The position numbers and the translations under genes are program-made. Below are positions 22,808 through 33,151 of a DNA stretch of 64,000 bases, piece by piece. Numbering within the stretch: position 1 is the stretch's first letter; every line of letters starts with the position of its first letter. The stretch covers positions 268,533 to 332,532 of the forward strand of contig QWDQ01000026.1 in assembly GCA_003868215.1 (NCBI GenBank). Reading direction: 5' to 3'. The notes below the pieces were generated by a model, which ran no database searches, was not told where the DNA came from, and worked only from the letters and a program-made list of their open reading frames with translations. The DNA comes from Pseudophaeomoniella oleicola (Eukaryota > Ascomycota > Eurotiomycetes > Phaeomoniellales > Phaeomoniellaceae).

Positions 22808-23659
22808 TTACTCCTGGCCCCAATCCAACTTAAACCTCCCCTCGGCGACCTCATACCCCCTCAACGCCCCCACCACATCCTCGACCCTCTCGACCTCGAC
22901 GATAATATCCTTCGCGCCCAGCCCGACAAACCCCTCGCGCACGCTACGCTTGACCCACTCGACGAGCCCGTCCCAGTATCCGTCGACGTTGACGAGCACG
23001 ATGCCGCAGTCGTGGATGCCCAGTTGGTTCCAGGTCGTCATCTCGGCGACTTCTTCGAGCGTGCCGTAGCCGCCGGCGAGCGCGACGAAGCCGGAGCCCG
23101 GGCCGCCGGAGATGACGTGCGAGGCCATCAGGCGTTTGCGCGTGTGCATGTCGGGGACGATGGTGGTGGTGCCGTATTCGGATTCGGTGATGGAGAGGAC
23201 GTCGGTGGATCCGCTGCCGGATTTCTTCTCTTCCTTCTCCATGTCTCCCTTTCGGACGATGCGTTCTTCCGTCTTCTCCTTGCCGCTGTTCTCGTCGCCC
23301 GCTTCACGACCCACCGCCGTACCGTCGTATCCTTCCTCGGTGCGCACGAGGGCGCGCGGGATGATGCCGTGGACCGCGCTGGGTCCGGAGAGTGAGACGA
23401 GCGTTCGCGCGACTTCGCCCATGATCCCACGTGTGCCGCCGCCGTAGACGAGCTGGATGTTGTTCTGGTGCATTTCTTGCGCGAGGGCACGGGCAGAGGC
23501 TAGATGGGCCGGATTGGTGCCGGGGGAGGAGGCGCAACTGGCAACACGGGTCAGCTAGATGGACGGGGGAGGGGTGAGCCACGGGAAGGGATGCCCTTAC
23601 AAGACGCAGAAGACGGTCGGCTTTGGCTTGTCGCCGGTATTCCCGGCGGGGGTTGCCAT
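22808..23659 (-). CDS. LOG-family protein (cytokinin riboside 5'-monophosphate phosphoribohydrolase-like)
   Basis: Two exons on the minus strand: 23659-23601 and 23537-22808; 262 aa. The order is PTVFCVFCASSPGTNPAHL, QLVYGGGTRGIMGEVA (GGG at 52-54), MHTRKRLM (about 150) and ALAGGYGTLEEVAEMTTWNQL (from 172). These match LOG proteins, including the MHxRK and GGxGTxxE catalytic motifs, with Ala instead of Pro before GGYGT. A hydrophilic Lys/Glu/Ser-rich insert of about 45 residues (89-136) splits the Rossmann-type fold. Relatives release the free base from N6-modified AMP; some are only called lysine decarboxylase-like by old annotation. The coding sequence is strongly GC-biased at third positions. 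Confidence 0.83.
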
Positions 23660-25060
23660 GATCTGTCGTGAGTCGAGGTCCGTTCGCTCTGTATTTTACT
23701 CCTTGAAATTGGACTGTTTTTCTATCCGTGCAACGCTCTCAAAAAGACTTGGGTACTGGGAGTACCGTATATGCAACGCCACCAATGCACTTCCCCTCCA
23801 AAATATCAATGAGTGGGCAAAAGCAGCAACACCAGATACCTAGATGAGCAGTAGGTAGGAGATCTATCCAGCAAAAGAGAAGAACAAATTCAAACAGTAG
23901 TGTTACTCAACCTTCACCATTGCCCGTCGCACAGGCCAGCCAGGTACAGTACTCCGCGAAGTATTGTATGTACCTTGTGTACCTGAGATAGAGAAACGAC
24001 TTTCTTTGACGCCCTGATAAGAACTTGAACTTCTCCTTGATTACTGTATCTGTGTTTCTTTTTCCGCGAAAAGTAGGACACACGAGAATTAGAAAGGAAA
24101 AAAAGGAATGGGAATATAGGAATCTATCTATGATGAGAGAGAGAGAAAAGTGCGTTTACCACGAGTTTCTCTTGAGATGAAAAGTAACTAATTAATTCCA
24201 AATGACTTGATGATGACTTACAAACATTTATGTCATGGCGGACTGAACGCTTTTCTCCGTCCAGTTTGGTAGTTTGGTGAGTCTGGTGGTTGATTGCTTG
24301 TTTGTGATACAACCCTTTTCTTCTATATGTTTTATACTCGGAGGAAACTGAGCTCGAAAGTCGGCGTGTTGTAGATACGCTTCAGGAATATGTACTTTCT
24401 TTACAATGGAAATTGGGGGGTTCTGTTTCTCTCGGCGGATGATGGATGGATTCGAATAGCATTGGTATATTTGGCTGATACGGACATGAATCTATTCTTT
24501 TCATTTCAGCTGCTACATACTCGTGAGTACTACGCAGTAGTAAAGTCAATTGGGCTTGTTTTCTGCCGTGAGCCAATTTCGTGATCATTTGTCCGGTTTA
24601 GCAGTTCATTGCTCCAGCAGTACCAGATCACTCCGTCGATTCCGCCCCCAGGGACGGACGAGCCGGCAAATTGGTTGACTTTTCGTCAGTCAGACTACCA
24701 GGTGATAAGTCGAAGTGGAGGCGGGGTAGTTTGTTGGATCATAGTCTGATAGATGTGTAGTCCTCATGACCACGCGGTGGAAGGTTGATTCGAAACACGT
24801 TCGTTTTCGGGCAGAGTAAGCGGATCTGCCAAACCGTCACCTGCTGATATTGTGCAGTTATTTGTCACTGATCGTGGTGTGGCATCGCAGTTCATTTGTC
24901 CGTAGCGACTGAGTTCCGAACAGGTCGGCTTCCAAACCAACTTGGTGCCTTTCCAGCCTGACGGTTTGACTGTTAATTACGTAGTGTTTCTCGGCGGGTG
25001 AAACTCATAATATTGCATCGGTTGAGACGGCAAAACATTCCGTTGGGCAAGTCCCGGCAT
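23660..25060. other. Long intergenic region
   Basis: About 1.4 kb with the LOG promoter and the FES1 3' flank. It contains GAGAGA and GGAAAAAAAGG runs near 24090-24150 and an imperfect TACTACGCAGTA palindrome near 24530. No gene or RNA is recognised. Confidence 0.5.
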
Positions 25061-25687
25061 TCATGGCGCTCGTTCTCGTAGTTTTGACATGATGGCATCA
25101 ATGGCTTCCATATCATCTGCACTGACTTTCTCCACACCCGTAAATTCGCCCGGTAGATGCTTCAAAGCTTCATCTAGACCTGGTTGATAATTACGTACAC
25201 CAGAGCTGAGAGCATATACGGCTTTCCTTCGCGAAGTGGCGTCGTCGTCTGTAACGGCCAGTTCTGCGAGCTTGGGATATGCCCCCATCGCGAGCATACG
25301 TTCTTGAGCTTTGCTGTTGTTTTGTACCGCAGTCCCGATGCACCATGATGCCATTCGCCTCATGTCAGCCTCGAGGCTATCCAACTGCTCGACCAACGGG
25401 GTCCAAAGGCCAAGAGGCTCAAGGTTGTTAGCATTATCAATGTTCTCGACCAGCTGTTCGAAATTGTCAAAGGCAATGACCTTGTTGTCCAGAGTAGCCT
25501 CTGGATGTCGAATGACTGTCATGGCTTCTTTCATCAGGTCTGCATCTGACGGCCCACCCATGAGGGCAGCTAAAGCACCAGCATCCAGCCCCCTGGCATT
25601 AGGCGAAGGGTTTTCCTGACCGTTGGCTCTTCCCGCATCTGAGTTCTCGATCGACCACTTCAGAAGATTATTCATTCCCGCATCCAT
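25061..25687 (-). CDS. fes1: Hsp70 nucleotide exchange factor FES1
   Basis: Single exon, 208 aa, the normal size for fungal FES1. The N-terminal Fes1 motif [11 protein letters not shown] (6-16) is followed by [26 protein letters not shown] and then armadillo-like helices including [42 protein letters not shown] and [15 protein letters not shown]. The protein is the fungal HspBP1 homologue; it binds the Hsp70 ATPase lobe, releases ADP and helps send misfolded cytosolic proteins to degradation. No signal peptide is present, which separates it from the ER protein Sls1/Sil1. Confidence 0.93.
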   Translation of the reverse strand: MDAGMNNLLKWSIENSDAGRANGQENPSPNARGLDAGALAALMGGPSDADLMKEAMTVIRHPEATLDNKVIAFDNFEQLVENIDNANNLEPLGLWTPLVEQLDSLEADMRRMASWCIGTAVQNNSKAQERMLAMGAYPKLAELAVTDDDATSRRKAVYALSSGVRNYQPGLDEALKHLPGEFTGVEKVSADDMEAIDAIMSKLRERAP

Positions 25688-26351
25688 GCTGGCGGGTTTT
25701 GGCGAGATTTGAACGAAAGCGTCTAGGATTTGATGAATAGCAACAGCTGGTTTATCTTTTGCTCTTTGATGTTTCTAGACACAGTCACAGAGGTTTTATG
25801 GGTAATGGCGATGTTGAAAATGAAGTCCCAAAATTGTTCAGGATATTACTATCTTCGTTGTATGCAATTATGAATGAAGTTACGGAGATTCTTTACGGAA
25901 GCTTCCTGAAGCTACTACGTAGTACTACGTAGTACATCAACCTTCTCCACGGTTCCACAACCATTATTTCTTCGTTCTTCGTAATGTACTACTATGTACG
26001 TATCAACTGTGGCGAGAGCATATGTTAGACCCGATATGCAGGCAGGAGGCGACTGATGATGCGCATTCATAGCATACTCTCGAAATAGCGCTTATGATAC
26101 CTCCGGATTCTTGCAGTAACCATGTTCACAGCTCGCGAGCATCGTTGATGTGACTTACAGTAAAGCGGTGTATGACGGCAGTATTCTGCTTACTCCCTAG
26201 TACTTGGGTACGGTACAGACGTATAGTTCGCATCACTTAGGTCTGCCCGAATCCCTGCTGCTCCCTATGCTGGACCAAGTACGGGCAAACTGAGAACGGA
26301 AGATGAATACGACCAGGTGTCCCTCTTTGACAAAGTTCTCTGTGATTAGGT
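25688..26351. other. Intergenic region with palindromes
   Basis: FES1 promoter and prolidase 3' flank. It contains two overlapping TACTACGTAGTA palindromes (25913-25934). No gene is seen. Confidence 0.55.
25912..25935. repeat. Tandem overlapping TACTACGTAGTA palindromes
   Basis: Two perfect 12-bp palindromes (25913-25924 and 25923-25934) overlap by two bases; the second extends to a 14-bp palindrome, 25922-25935. The same 12-mer occurs at 222-233 and 63186-63197. Confidence 0.85.
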
Positions 26352-27863
26352 CTACAGCTTGAATGCCGTTGTCAAGTTCTCGAATCCATCTTTAGTGATA
26401 TGCACATCATCTTCTATCCGAACACCTCCCACTTTCCAGTAGTGGTCCAAGACTTTCCTGTCGATATATTTGTTCAGCGCAGGATCCTGCAGGTAAGGCT
26501 CAAGGATGAAACGGCAAAAGTATACCTAATTGTCGAGTTCAGCATCATGGAAGGGTATACACTCATGGTCGACTTACACCTGGCTCCACAGTGATCACGC
26601 ATCCCGCTGGTAGGGTACCTCTGACTCGAAGATACCTGAACATAGTGTCCTTGTCCTCGTAATTGGCATTGCCTGAAAGGAGTAAGCAGGTAGAAAAGTG
26701 AAGGGATTGCTACCGACATACCGCCAGTGTCATGCGTGTCCATTCCTAAATAATGTCCCAAGCCGTGTGGGAAGAAGGCCACGCTGACTCTTTTGTCAAA
26801 GATCTCCTGTTCCTCACCGATCAAGATGCCGAGCTTCTTGAGTCCCCTGATGGCAACCTTATGGGCGGCGACGTGGACATCTTCCCACAGGATGCCCTCT
26901 TTGAGAAGACCAAACGATACTTCTTGCATCTCCTTCACGATGTCGTAGATCGCCTTTGACTCTTTGGACCAGGTTCCCGAAATAGGGAATGTACGTGTGA
27001 CATCGCTTGCGTAGCACTTGTACTCAGCGCCGGCATCGATCAATATGTTCTCGCGGTCTGCTAGATGCTCGTTATTCTTTACATAGTGGAGCGTCGCAGC
27101 ATTGGTGCCGCTGGCCACTATTGGGTCATAGGACTGATTGTCACACCCATTACATATGCAGGTACCCACGAATGTAGCGAAAAGCTCCCTTTCGTTCGTT
27201 GCACTGGATGCTTGTTTATAGACTGCCTCATGGGCTATCGCCGACACATCGTTGGCTTTTTGTATGAGAGCAACTTCATGACTATCTTTGACTACTCGGG
27301 TATCCTCGATCGCCTTCTTGAGGATTTCAAAGTTCGTTGTGTCGAAAGGCAGGAAAGTGACATGATCGGAGACTTGGTTGGGTATAGCATAGATGGTCTT
27401 GGTGCTCGTGGTACTCAGCGAGGATGCGATCTTCGTCAGAGCAGCGTTGAGGCTAGCAGTTGTGAAGACAGCATCTACATCATACTCTTCCAATGCATCC
27501 TCCGGCGATTTCGGCAGCCCAGACCATATCACGTCGTCCGGGTCGATTGGCGGAACGAAAAGCGTTAGCTCCTCTGTTGCGACATTGTACGTCAAATAGC
27601 TATCGGGAAGCTCGCATCCCGAGAGATAGAAGAATGGCCGTCGCTGTCTACAAAGACGTCAGTCTCGACTTCCAAAATTACCGGCGATCATACCTGAAAG
27701 GCGTGTCTTGGTCACTATCCTCATGTCTCTTGGTCTTCTGCGATTCAAGATAGATCACTCCGTTGCGGCCATGGTCCGCCGCGGCGATATATTCCGCAAC
27801 ACGTTTCGCGTGCTCTTTGGCTGGGTACTTGTGTTTTAGAATGGGGTTTGAAGCTGTCATCAT
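26352..27863 (-). CDS. pepP: Xaa-Pro dipeptidase / aminopeptidase P family (prolidase, M24B)
   Basis: Four exons on the minus strand: 27863-27694, 27647-26722, 26672-26578, 26525-26352; 454 aa. The N-terminal domain begins [19 protein letters not shown]. The pita-bread catalytic domain carries all five metal ligands: Asp261 (LIDAGAEY), Asp272 (ASDVTRTFP), His351 ([11 protein letters not shown]), Glu395 (ITVEPG) and Glu435 (VGGVRIEDD), with HDTGG split by an intron. It binds two Mn2+ and cleaves Xaa-Pro bonds at the N-terminus. The start was put at 27863 because fungal relatives begin close to the KYPAKEHA block; an upstream in-frame ATG at 27962 would add 33 residues. Confidence 0.92.
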
Positions 27864-28078
27864 GAATCGACGATATCCTAATGACTGTACTATTGAAATG
27901 GAAGCTCGCAAGGCATGCGACATGTGGGACACTGGTGGCAGAGACAGATGGAGGGGCATCATAATACGTAGTAAGAGGTGTCCCGCTTACACGCGGGTAT
28001 ACAAAACAATGTAACTACAACATCACTCGACGGTTACTTTCCACAACGTCCAACTCCGAGGTTCCCGAGAACTCCGCA

Positions 28079-29767
28079 TTATATCCTCAACGGAGAACTA
28101 CCACCCAGGTTCTCCGAAGACACTTCCTCGAAATCCAATTCAAAGGCATCAACATCGGCCCATTTTCGCATATTTTTACCAAAAGTCTTCCCGTTCCCGA
28201 CGAGTGCATCCCCATCATTTGATCCTGTTGTCCTGCTGTCGTTGCGCGTAGAGGAACCTTTGAATGTGTTGAATGGTTGATTTTCCTTGTCTCCGGCGGA
28301 TATATCGAGGCGGCGGGAAGAATACGTAACTTTTGCCTTTTCCTGCTGCTGTGAACTCTTAGCAGCTGATCGTCTTGATGCGTCTTGGAGAGGTGTAGCC
28401 TTGCTCGGAGTCGGACCTTTTATGACTTTGCCAGCTTGCCTTCTGGTTGAGGCCTGTTTGCCGGCGTTCCTAATCTTCCCACCACCTGGTTTGACGAGGC
28501 CTCTGGTAGAGTCCTTGCCACTCTTCGCTTTCCGCAATTTCTGCGCAGGTAGATAACTTTCCTCGTCATCATGGGTATTGTCCGACGGGATATCAAATTC
28601 AGCGACCGGCTTTGTCTGCCGTCGGCTCGGCAATAGTGCCTGTAAAGCTCCCGTAGACATTTTTGATTGTTCCTGCTTTGCTTTCCTTCGCGTGGGTCTG
28701 GCTACGTCACCAGTCTGCGACAGACGCTGGGTTGTCCTCTTCACTTCTTTCAGAGATGCCGCAGGGCTGTGTACAGGACTGCTGCTGCTCTGTGGCGGAG
28801 CGTTCACTTCGTCGTCTTCATCATCATTACCATGATCAACATGGGTCCTTTCTCTGTTACGTGGCAGTGAAGGACTCCTGCTGGATGCAGATCTGCTGCC
28901 GCTAGTCACTGTTGGGTTTCGACCTAATGATGAAGCCCGCTCCGGTTCATGCGAGGATCGTTTACTTGAGCTCTCAGTCAGATGGTGCGAATCTCCCTCT
29001 GCGGTGATCTTCCGCTTGCGTCCTGCTACGACAGAAGGTGTCCTAGATCCAGACGATGGAACGCGACCGTTTATGCTCAGCTTAGAGACATTCAGGGGGG
29101 TAGATTCATCATTTGGTAGCACGCTATCAAACTCATCTAGTCCGCTCATGTTAAGCAGAGAGTCCTCTAATTGTGTGGCATCTTGTCTCAGGCCAGCCAG
29201 AAGGCTTGGTTGGCGCTTCCGGGGTTTCAAATCTGTGAAAGCGCCTTTCGCAAGGCTGGGCGTTGGTTGTAGCTGGTCCGCAATGCCATTTTGGCGTGAT
29301 ATAGAAGATGGTTGCGCAGGTATCGCCGATGTTTTCTTCAATATCGATCTTGGGGGTGTCGGTGTCGGTAAAGATGAAAGCGGTGAACTCGTTGCACGGT
29401 CGATGCGCGTACCGTTTGCAGCTGATCCCTTGTGCTTACTAGCAGACAATGACTCACTCCGCCGTCTAGCTGCTTCTGCTTTTTTCTTCTCGGCCTGCAC
29501 TTTCTTATGAGCTTGCGGTGCGTCTCCTTTGCCGAGTCCACCGGAGCCATATATTTCGCGACGCGGGATGCCTCTGCGATTTCGCGAACCTGGTGTAGCC
29601 ACTACGAGATCATCAGAGTCGTCGCTGTTTGCCAGGGTATGCCCAAGCGGTTTCTGTGCAAGCTGTTTCACAACATCATCTCGTGTAACTTGCTTCGCAT
29701 TTTTCACGACGCGTTGTGGTCTGCTTTGTTGTGCGACTCTAGTTCTGCCAACTCGAGGACGCGGCAT
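28079..29767 (-). CDS. Hypothetical disordered basic protein
   Basis: Single exon, 562 aa, starting at an ATG (MPRPRVGRTRVAQQSRPQ). I do not recognise the family. It is rich in Ser, Arg, Lys and Pro with little predicted fold. Three stretches look conserved-like: VTRDDVVKQLAQKPLG (about 28-43), SRNRRGIPRREIYGSGGLGKG (about 61-81) and the C-terminal FGKNMRKWADVDAFELDFEE just before the stop. Basic clusters suggest a nuclear or chromatin role, which is inference only. It lies head-to-tail behind prolidase, 215 bp from the prolidase start. Confidence 0.7.
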   Translation of the reverse strand: MPRPRVGRTRVAQQSRPQRVVKNAKQVTRDDVVKQLAQKPLGHTLANSDDSDDLVVATPGSRNRRGIPRREIYGSGGLGKGDAPQAHKKVQAEKKKAEAARRRSESLSASKHKGSAANGTRIDRATSSPLSSLPTPTPPRSILKKTSAIPAQPSSISRQNGIADQLQPTPSLAKGAFTDLKPRKRQPSLLAGLRQDATQLEDSLLNMSGLDEFDSVLPNDESTPLNVSKLSINGRVPSSGSRTPSVVAGRKRKITAEGDSHHLTESSSKRSSHEPERASSLGRNPTVTSGSRSASSRSPSLPRNRERTHVDHGNDDEDDEVNAPPQSSSSPVHSPAASLKEVKRTTQRLSQTGDVARPTRRKAKQEQSKMSTGALQALLPSRRQTKPVAEFDIPSDNTHDDEESYLPAQKLRKAKSGKDSTRGLVKPGGGKIRNAGKQASTRRQAGKVIKGPTPSKATPLQDASRRSAAKSSQQQEKAKVTYSSRRLDISAGDKENQPFNTFKGSSTRNDSRTTGSNDGDALVGNGKTFGKNMRKWADVDAFELDFEEVSSENLGGSSPLRI

Positions 29768-30203
29768 GACGTAAGATCGCCTGTTTTCAGGCCTAGAGCA
29801 TGTTCATACAGAGATACGTGAAGCGATGCTTTTAGGGGTAGTCTTGATGTTGCAACGGATGCGCGTGTTGTGGTTGGTGGGGGGACGTCGTCTACCGAGG
29901 CGTGCGTGTTTGATGATGTTATGCGAAGATGCGACGGGAAAGTTTGTTGTTTTGGGAGTTTAGATCCTTGGCACCCCTCATGTTTGCAACGCCTGGACGC
30001 ATAATTATTGTTTACAAGTACGTTCAATGGTCACCCAAAGCAATGGACTTTCTGTTAGATGATGATCTCTAAATCTCTGCGGTTCACGTTATTGATGACT
30101 GCTCTAAGTACATATATACACGGTTTCTCTTGCATTCACAACATTATACATGCCTATCCCAATACCACTGCGCCTTCCCGTAGTAACCAATACATATGTG
30201 CAT
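29768..30203. other. Intergenic region
   Basis: Promoter of the 562-aa protein and 3' flank of the phosphatase gene. No gene is seen. Confidence 0.5.
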
Positions 30204-31890
30204 CTAGAAGAATGCGAACAGTCCAGCAGTCGCTAGGAGACAACCGACCCAGAGCGGCAGCCAGCTGTCCAAGGGCGTAACATGTCCGCCCCCTGAGCTC
30301 GAGTTCCCGGACCCTAGGTTAATCCCTAAAGGTAATCCTTGAACGCCAAAGGTTACATTCTGTTTGATGGAAGCATTGTAACATTGCCCATTCGCGATAT
30401 CGAGGTTGGTCAAGTCATCCTTGTACGTGTTAGTAACCTGCTGAGTATGACAAGCTTGACAAGTGACATACCGGTACGTGGAAGAACATATACATTTCCT
30501 GATTCAGATTTCGGAAGTGTGACGTGTCGTAAGGGAATCTGTCACCGGAGTCTGTCGATGATGTATTCCTTAAAAAGATGCATTGGACTTGGCCAGGGAA
30601 CTGTGTGGCCATCTCTGGATAGTCCCTCATGACGTCCGAGTTGCTAGTATCAGCGACAAGAATGAACTTGCGTTGGGGAAATGTCTCAAAGATCCTATTC
30701 AACAAATACTTGCGGATCGACAGAGTCGCACTGACGTCGCTGAAGTTTAGCGGTCTCGTATCGAAACTGCCCCCTGGGTAGGTCTTATAAATGAAGTCCA
30801 TATAGTTACGGGTAACTTGTTCTGGTGTCGTCGTTAGGTAATGAAAGTGTGTTTGCGGCAGACTTTCAGACCAATTGCGATATATATCTGGCATGTTCAT
30901 CCATTGCGTGAATGGACGAGCAAATGAATTGAGTAGTCCTTGTGTTGGTTCGTAGATTTTTGTGACACGAAGAATATCGTCAATGTCGCTGATGATGGTC
31001 ATGCCGGTCTCGGAAACCAGATAAGATGTCGCATTGCCGAGATCTGAGCCATTCACGAAGACATTTAACCGCTGAGGAGTTGTGGTGCCATTTCCAGGAA
31101 GCAGCCCACCACCGCTGACATTCTGTAGTTGTACGAACACATCGTAATCACCCTCAGGTGTCGTAACATCAGGTAAAGTGATCGTCTGATTGCCACCTGG
31201 AGGCGTCATGCCGCCACCACCACCACTTTCACCATCACCACCAGCCGATTCCGCCGGAACAATGTCAACACTCACGTTCCTTGAATCTTGTTGAACGACA
31301 AAGATCTCACGCGTCAAGTTGCAGGCCTGCTCTGACTGGGAGGGAGGGAGTTCCTCCACCGATGTGCCAACCAAGAACACGTTCGCGAGCCTATCGATGG
31401 TCGAGTTCGAGATATTCGGCTGCTTGTAGATGTTTCCATGGATTCGCAGATTCCAGCCGGAGTCGGTCCAATTGCCGTAACCAGGAATGTTGAGCGCCTG
31501 TGTGGGTAGAGCGGCAAGATCTGATGAAGAAACACCGGCTGAGCTGGCAGCGGCGCTTCCGGAAGGGAAGCCTTGGAAGAAGTTGGGGACCTAAAAGCCG
31601 ATGAGTCTATAGTTTCAGGTCATTGTGAATCATATGCTTACTCCGCTGGCCACATAAGATGGAACGTCGGAACCGAGGTCGCTCAGAACAGAGTCGACAC
31701 CAGCTGTAATATCGCTGAGAACCTGCCTCCTGGCTCGGTAGGTTTTCGTAGGGTCTCTCGGCACCAGCGATGGAGGCGGCGTGATCAATGGATACGCCGC
31801 ACGAGCGACCGCATCTGCAGGTGGTGCAGGGACCGCGGCGACGCTCTGCAGCAGGACTGCGAGACTGATCAAAATGTTTAGTACAGCCAT
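30204..31890 (-). CDS. Secreted App1-type phosphatidate phosphatase-like protein, probably surface-anchored
   Basis: Three exons on the minus strand: 31890-31642, 31590-30472, 30419-30204; 527 aa. A clear signal peptide (MAVLNILISLAVLLQSVAAV) begins the protein. The C-terminal half is the App1 catalytic domain with the DxDxT phosphatase motif SDIDDILRVT (about 283-291), WSESLPQTHFHYLTTTPEQV, FPQRKFILVADTSNSDVM and GQVQCIFLRNTS. Many NxT/NxS sequons fit secretion. The end is GGGHVTPLDSW then a hydrophobic stretch to the stop, like a GPI-anchor signal or tail anchor. Yeast App1 is a cytosolic actin-patch Mg2+-dependent phosphatidate phosphatase; this relative appears to work outside the cell or in the secretory path. 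Confidence 0.85.
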
Positions 31891-33151
31891 GGCTGATGTC
31901 GTGCTAACAATGAGCAACTCGTAACTCCTGTGCGAATGACACGCGACAATATGAACAAGACCGCAGAGAAAAGAGGGAGATTGAAATAAATGCAAGCTTT
32001 CAAGAGACAATATGTCGACAGGGATTGATAAGCGAGCGGGCGAGATGCAATTACCGGTTCAGCGTCGGGTTGGCTTGAACTGGGATGTGCCTAATCAAGC
32101 CACTAAGTCAAGCCGGATCAACAGGATAAAACTGAAACGATTAGGGAAAACTGATGAAATAGCGATAACTCATGAACTGTTCAAGTTATGGTAATTAGTT
32201 CGAATTCGAATAGAACTGTCAGCTGTGTCCCATCTCGACAGACAGCATTGGTAGAATCAGATTGACTGGTATGACACTGTCCTACAACTTCCTCGTTCGA
32301 TGCATCAGTTGCAGTCTCAGTCTCAGTCGCGGTCTGTCGTTCAATCCTGGTCTCGCCGCATCAACAATGACCTCATAGTCTTCGTGCCTAAGTGGAACCT
32401 CCGACGTACTCCTACGTAATTAGTATGTACTCGTACGTTGCAAAGGTGAAGCTACCGAGGCTACCTAATAATTAATTCTTTCCAATTCAATTCTTACCTA
32501 CGAGCCTAGCAATTAATTACCGTAGTATTAGCGACTGGCACTTGGAGCTTGTCTTCGTGGAGAAATGAGACGGCATCTGTCCTGTCCTGTCCTGTCCTGT
32601 CCTGTCCTGTCGAGCTGTAATAATTACCACATTGTAATACTTCTTCATCAACACATTGATCTCCTACCAAGCTACCCCCACCGGCGACTGCCTACCTACC
32701 TTACTGTCACATCGGGCTGCAAAGAGCTCCCCGATTCAACATCCTTGGACGCCACTTATAACTCCTCTCTTCCCTCATACTAAAATGTTTTTCTTCTCAT
32801 AGTCCATTGGAGAATGCTAATTAAGACGTCGTACCAATAACGCAACTTCTGGCAGCTGAAAGTTGATCTTTTTGGTATCGAATGTCTCATGAGTGTGCAG
32901 TCAAGATGTTCAGTCGGTTCAATGATTGAGCTGAGCATACAAACGAGTCTCTCGACTTCGTAGTAACCGGCGCGATACATGCAGAGAGCCAAGTTGTAGG
33001 TCGCTATCACTGATTATGTTACACCCTATCGGATGACAGCGCCCAGCTTATCGGGATGGTACATTTATCAGTGATCTGCCACTGGTACTTGTGCTAAGTA
33101 GGTGATATGGAACAACCCATCGCAATGCTCAACGACTCGTACTAGCAACGA
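31891..33151. other. Long intergenic region with pentanucleotide repeat
   Basis: Holds the phosphatase promoter and probably that of the zinc-cluster gene. It contains a (CCTGT)n tract and AT-rich TTAATTA words near 32460-32520. No gene is recognised. Confidence 0.5.
32577..32610. repeat. (CCTGT)n pentanucleotide repeat
   Basis: Six perfect CCTGT units (32581-32610) preceded by a partial unit. Confidence 0.95.

Noticed and set aside
22721-23395. 224-aa open frame opposite the LOG-family gene
   Set aside because: Antisense shadow of GC-rich codons; low-complexity Asp/Val/Arg composition with no motif.
32577-32610. CRISPR-like array
   Set aside because: It is a simple CCTGT microsatellite without spacers, and the genome is eukaryotic.
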